64,000 nucleotides of DNA from Sanguinoderma infundibulare (lineage: Eukaryota; Basidiomycota; Agaricomycetes; Polyporales; Polyporaceae), in contig JAVLRN010000005.1 in assembly GCA_032821775.1 (NCBI GenBank), forward strand, positions 2,232,001 through 2,296,000. The letters are read 5' to 3'. The position numbers and the translations under genes are program-made. The notes under the pieces are model-generated. The model was not told the origin of the DNA. It saw only the letters and a list, made by a program, of their open reading frames with translations, and searched no databases. This document shows positions 59,801 through 64,000 of this stretch, in pieces; the stretch's first letter is position 1, and each line of letters begins with the position of its first letter.

Positions 59801-60299
59801 CACTGCGCTATATGGAGCATGCCGAACTCATTACCATCGGCACTATCAATGGTCAGCTATTGATTTTGGTTCGTTCAGAATCTTCCATATGCTAACACTT
59901 CTCCCAGGACGGCCATCCACGATTAAACCGGGCAAGCCCGTGTACAAATGGGTGTTTGAGCAGTTGGTCAAAGGTACGGCCCCCCGTCGACATCCGCCCA
60001 GCTGACAGGGTTTCTTAACTTTGTTTGGCCCGCCAGACTCCACGTTCCAGGCGACCCAGGACTTCGCATTCAACCAGAAGGTCATCGCCTCGTCCGAGGC
60101 TGTCATCCGGGCGTACGAAGAGGAGCTGCTTACGCTCAAGGAGGTCGACATTGGCACCGCCGACTGGTGGGGCTCCAAACGCGCCGTCGAGATGCGCGCG
60201 AACTTCCTGCTCAAGAAGATGCGCGCGGCCGAGGAGAAGATCGAGAGGCTCGAGAAGCAGAACGCCCAACTCAAGAAGGCGCTGGCAAAGGCGCGTTAG
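56842..60299 (+). CDS. YME2: YME2-like mitochondrial inner-membrane AAA protein
   Basis: Inner-membrane protein affecting mtDNA escape and nucleoid organisation in yeast. ATG 56842 opens a presequence (MLRKLTGSSSRPLLRGR). An N-terminal domain (LLDRLRDLLSKVNTHGFEID to GGVPSWWGMPSGEVWLVKGT) is followed by an RRM-like segment (NVSFEGPDLSDEQLYRLLRP, YGWI), a membrane helix (IFLPVLFFLLGTVTYAI), and a P-loop region with the Walker A motif GPQGSGKT. Then come LLPVVVIKNFESKGG (Walker B-like) and IAHVIVVSDNREN. The C-terminus is a coiled coil (ANFLLKKMRAAEEKIERLEK). About 850 aa with 14 or so exons; stop 60297-60299. The domain order matches YME2 throughout. Confidence 0.92.
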
Positions 60300-60595
60300 T
60301 CTCCGGTTTGTTTGATGGTATTGGGATATTGGACGGATCCGTGAACACTACATCTTGCACACTCATTCCATAATAGGTCACTCACTTCCCTGTACGCTTT
60401 TTCACTGTATCGCACACCCCGCTCGTTGACAATAGGATCCGAATGGCCTCTATGTGACCCCCGGCGAGGACAGGCACCTTTGCTTTCAGTTTAGGTTGTG
60501 CTATACGACTGAGCTTTCCGAGACATGGGAACAAGGTACGATGGGTTGCTGAAGAAAACCTCGAGCCGACGAATGCGCCTCCAACACCACGCACC

Positions 60596-60869
60596 ATGTC
60601 ACTCTCTTTTGCTCGGATCGCACTCCTCATTGCCGTTGTAGGTGTTGCCAACGTCTGGCCGGTGGTCCCACCTCCTCGCCAGGCGGGCAGTTGCTCCGCT
60701 CTAGTCTGCACCGAGTCCGATGGGTGCGGGGACGGCTGCAAGTGCGCAAGCCTTCTCGGCGTCGGGTTCGTCGTAAGCACTTTCTGCATCGACCTTCTCA
60801 CCCAAAGGCACTGACGGAGGATGGGATGCGTGCCAGGGCCTCTGTGCGGCATCTCCTGCTAATGCTTGA
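60596..60869 (+). CDS. Small secreted six-cysteine protein
   Basis: 69 aa from two exons (60596-60772, 60837-60869) joined by a 64-nt intron with donor gtaagc, acceptor gccag and a CTGAC branch-like site. The start has a good context (caccATGt). Residues 1-18 form a signal peptide (MSLSFARIALLIAVVGVA). The mature part has six Cys spaced C-x4-C-x5-C-x3-C-x1-C-x11-C, in CSALVC, then GCGDGCKC and, from exon 2, GLCAASPANA. Read without splicing, the frame runs on to TFCIDLLTQRH and the cysteine pattern is less regular. The spacing resembles knottin-like small secreted proteins of agaricomycetes. Function unknown; an extracellular peptide, protease-inhibitor-like or effector-like, is an inference from pattern alone. 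Confidence 0.6.
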
Positions 60870-61303
60870 GATGCCTGTCGCAACACGCGTGATTGGCCCC
60901 ATGGCTTCACTGGCACGAATCGCGCAAGAGAGGTTCATTGGCTTGGGATGTTGGATAGGACCGGAAGGAATTCTGACGAACTCTCTGGCCGGCGTTGTGT
61001 TCTAGACTCGACCTCCACGAACTACGCCTCCATCGGGTAGCGATCGGAGTTGGCTCCAAATATTCAGCTTTTGTATGGGACAGGGAGATTAGACATTCAG
61101 GACAAAGGGCTTGCGCGGAAAGTGATGACAGTCAAACGCAACAGTTACATATCCACACAGCACCGAGTAGAGCACCAATTTGGGCGGAAGTTGAAGGCGA
61201 TTTGCAGTCTTGAACAAGAGCTTACATTCGCTTGCAATGTCAAAACGTAAAGCCTCCAGATGGGTTGAGTGGATGTCAAGCAAAAGCAATTAGGATGATA
61301 GCA
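60870..61303. other. Convergent intergenic region
   Basis: 3' flanks of the small secreted protein and of mL46. No supported gene. Confidence 0.5.
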
Positions 61304-62387
61304 TTAGTGGTCCGATAGAATATCCTTTACGCTCGCCCAGTAATCCTTCTCTACGCGGGGCTCTATCTCTTCTTTTGTCAGCCATGCAAAGTCTGTAACG
61401 TCTTTGCCATTTGGCCGAGCCTGCCCGGCAAGGATGTGCGCCTTGAGGAAGAAAGTGTAGAGCTGCTCGTGAAACAGAATGAGTGAGACGTGCAAGGCTC
61501 GTTGAAGTCGCACATACCTCTCCACCAAGCGACTTTTCCGCGTTCTCCGGCAGTGTAGGTTGGAAAACGGCGATGGGCTTCTTGCCCACAACCCATGTGT
61601 CCATGTCCTGCCCAACCTCGGCCTGGAGATCACGCAACGCAGCCTACAAGGGATAAGATCAGCACACGGCGTAATGTCTGAATATGACCGCAACTCACCT
61701 GGTGGAGTAACTCGCTATCCTGCACACTGCCCTCAGGGAACCTCCAGACAGCCTTGCCTGTGTGGTCCTTACCCCGAACGAGGAGGTAGAGGTTGCGTTC
61801 GCCCAGCCTGTCGAGGCTCTTCGCGTCGCCCTTCTTGTCTGCTTCGTGTACCCTCGGCGCAGGAGGGTCAATGGGCTCCTCGCCCATATTCTCCGCCTGA
61901 TCTGGTGAGACCTGTATGCTCGCGAGCTCGCCGTCCTCCTCCACGCCTCGGTCACTCCGCTTCAACGACCACGGGCCACCGAACGCTTCCTTCTCGCGCA
62001 GCTTCTCTTCTCGGGCAAATTTCTTCTCCAGCAGGGAACCGGTCTTGAAGTAGAACTCGGTCGGGAAGGGGTTGAAGATGGCGCGGCGGATGCGTGCCTG
62101 GTAGGCATAGTAGGCGCGTTCGAAGAGAGATGGGGAGCGTGTCAGGATGGGGGAGCGGTTGAGAACTACGGCTGCGTTGATGATGGCCTTGGGTGTGTTG
62201 GGGTTGGCCGTCAAGGATGACGAGGAGGGAGAGGAGGAAGGGAGCTCGGCGATTGAGGCTAATGAGCGTGACGGGGCATGCAAACACGCTGCGAATACGC
62301 GTCAAAGACGAAATACGGCGCAAGCAAGCCGGAGGGCCTACCTCGTGTGCGTTGTCTGCATGCAGAGACCGCATTACGGGACAACAT
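61304..62387 (-). CDS. Mitochondrial ribosomal protein mL46 (NUDIX-like fold)
   Basis: Large-subunit mitoribosomal protein related to yeast MRPL17. I place the start at ATG 62387: MLSRNAVSACRQRTR is spliced in phase 1 to ACLHAPSRSLASIAEL, a basic presequence. The next ATG downstream (MRSLHADN) is in the wrong phase. Then come KAIINAAVVLNRSPILTRSP, FERAYYAYQARIRRAIF, FPTEFYFKTGSLLEKKFARE, RNLYLLVRGKDHTGKAVWRF and EGSVQDSELLHQ. The end is LYTFFLKAHILAGQARPNG and DFAWLTKEEIEPRVEKDYW, stopping at 61304-61306. About 310 aa. The PEGS-like stretch and FAWLTKEEI are typical of the family's NUDIX-like domain, which is not expected to be catalytic. Divergent from V-ATPase subunit H. Confidence 0.9.
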
Positions 62388-62597
62388 GGGACGAGGACCG
62401 ACTGTGCGAGCAAGACTCAGAGCAAGCGGCGCACCAGCACGACTGAGTACTACTAGGCTACTTGCTTTTTCCGCAAATGGACCGTGGGAAGCACTTTCCG
62501 GAAGCGTGGACTGAGGTCACCGTTCTTGGCAGCGAGGACCGACTTGTCTCCCCGTCTCTGTCCTCCCGGGCCTCTGTCGGCCTCTGGATTGCCCAGG

Positions 62598-64000
62598 ATG
62601 TCCATCACGCTAGTCTCCAACTCTTACCTCGACGAGAACTCGGCAAAGATCCGCGCAAAGCCCGTGCCTTGGGAGGTACTTGAAGCTGCAGCCACTGTGA
62701 AAGCGCGGAGGCTCACCCAAAACGATACAGGGATACCAACGCGCGGGCCTCATCACTACAGATGAGCTCGCTCTCATTAAGAAGGTCGATCGTCAAACCC
62801 GGCCAAAGATTGAGTCCCTCCACGCTTCCGATGGCCAGACATATGCGCTGCTCTACCTCCGTCTACTGAAGAAGCTCCAGAGGATCGACACCCAGTCATG
62901 CATTCTCGTTCTCATTGCAGACGCCCTCACTGGTACGTTGTCATCTATAATTCGCGTCTTATTCGGAGCTGTATGCGGCGAAATAGACCACGAGGAACGG
63001 ATACCCCTCTTCACCTCTGCCTCGCAGTCGGACCCCGAGCTACCGTACGGACCTCTGCTCCGGTACGTTCGCCCGCAGTGTTTGAACGCGTTGACACTCG
63101 CTTACCCACAACTTTGTAGCATCCTGGAGTCCCAGGATGACTTTGTGCAGCTCAAGGTCACCCAGATTCTAACTGTTCTTCTCAGGTCTGTGACGCCGTA
63201 TGCTGCCTTCTCCCAAGTCTGATCCATGAGTGCTGGCAGCTCCGAGAGGTCACCCCTCCAGGCTCAGCAACTACAGCCATTCCTGAATACCCTTTCACTC
63301 TTCGTTGCCAACTCCAACTCCAACAAGCGAGACGTTGCAGTTCAGTGCCTCGAGGCAGTCTTGCCTCGGCCTGAAGTTCGAAGAACGGTCTGGTCCAACG
63401 CCTCGCTTGTCGCAGGGTACGCTCTTGTCAAGTTCGGGATGGCGCCCCCGATTATCAAATGTCCTGATTATCTCGTCAGATTGGTCGACATCTTGAAGCA
63501 CAACCCCACCCCCCAGATGTCGTACCAGGTCGGATTCTGTCTCTGGCTCCTGACCTTCGAGCAGGAGGTCTCGGAGCAGATTCAGAAGTGTGTTCGCTGC
63601 ATACACAACGTTATCTGCTTGGACGTGATTAACATGTTTCTAAACATAGGCGATTCGACATTATACCCCTTCTCGTCGATGTCGCCCAAGGAGCCGCGAA
63701 GGAGAAAGTTATCCGCGTAATCGTTGCTACGTTCCGGGTATGTCGCATCAGCTTCGCCTCGATATTATGAAGCCCAACCATGCTCGCGGACATAGAATCT
63801 CGTTTCCAAAGCGCCACAAGCGAACCTTCCCGCGATGCTTGTGGCACAGCTCCTGCCCTTCGCCAAGAATTTGTCCGGCCGCAAGTGGACGGACGAGGAT
63901 ATCGTTGAGGACATCCAGTTCCTTCGCGACGAGCTCAGCGCGCGGTTCGAGAGTCTCACGTAGGTGCACTCTGGTGTTCCAACCCAGCGATCGCCGACTA
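62598..64000 (+). CDS. V-type ATPase subunit H, partial (right edge)
   Basis: Regulatory subunit H (yeast Vma13) of the V1 sector, needed for ATPase activity of the assembled pump. ATG 62598 gives MSITLVSNSYLDENSAKIRA, then KPVPWE spliced to GYQRAGLITTDELALIKKVD, YALLYLRLLKKLQRIDTQ, DHEERIPLFTSASQSDPEL, SQDDFVQLKVTQILTVLLR, LQPFLNTLSLFVANSNSNKR and LVDILKHNPTPQMSYQVGF. It reaches FAKNLSGRKWTDEDIVEDIQ and continues beyond the window. HEAT/ARM-type helical protein with several 50-60-nt introns. 3' end not visible. Confidence 0.93.

Overview
The window is nuclear DNA from a filamentous basidiomycete, most likely an Agaricomycete. It is about 55% G+C. Nearly every gene is cut by many introns of 50-65 nt with GT(A/G)NGT donors, and the proteins look agaricomycete: a MYND-finger protein, a P450, duplicated SulP transporters, and EST1/SMG6 with a C-terminal PIN domain. 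I see no phage, plasmid, CRISPR or bacterial operon features. Exon joins were done by hand from reading-frame continuity, splice motifs and family knowledge, so internal boundaries not stated below are approximate.

Layout. 0.4-7.7 kb: an SMG6/EST1-like RNA-decay and telomere factor and a mannitol/xylulose-type SDR, both on the minus strand. 9.0-25.7 kb: a symmetrical block with a NYN-domain protein (+), a STRAP-like WD40 protein (-), a SulP sulfate transporter (+), a TACO1/YebC mitochondrial translation activator (+), then a second SulP (-) and a second NYN protein (-). The two NYN/SulP pairs form an ancient inverted duplication around TACO1. 26-37 kb: ER glucosidase I (GH63), two conserved-looking proteins of unknown function, an MFS exporter and a short MYND protein. 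40-48.5 kb: TELO2, a small membrane protein, a 5'-nucleotidase-family phosphoesterase and mitoribosomal uL15m. 50-64 kb: the BMT2 rRNA methyltransferase, a P450, TRAPPC13, YME2, a newly assembled six-cysteine small secreted protein, mitoribosomal mL46, and V-ATPase subunit H, which runs off the right edge.

How the genes relate. Most are unrelated housekeeping genes, many in head-to-head pairs with 180-275 bp between start codons (TELO2/small membrane protein, 5'-nucleotidase/uL15m, TRAPPC13/YME2, mL46/V-ATPase H). Four or five products act in mitochondria (TACO1, uL15m, YME2, mL46, perhaps the SDR). I see no biosynthetic gene cluster. The points most worth a second look are the inverted NYN-SulP duplication, three GC-AG introns that all use the donor gcaagt (one sits where the paralogue has a GT donor), the six-cysteine secreted peptide gene, and a TATA-led spliced unit near 38 kb without a convincing protein.
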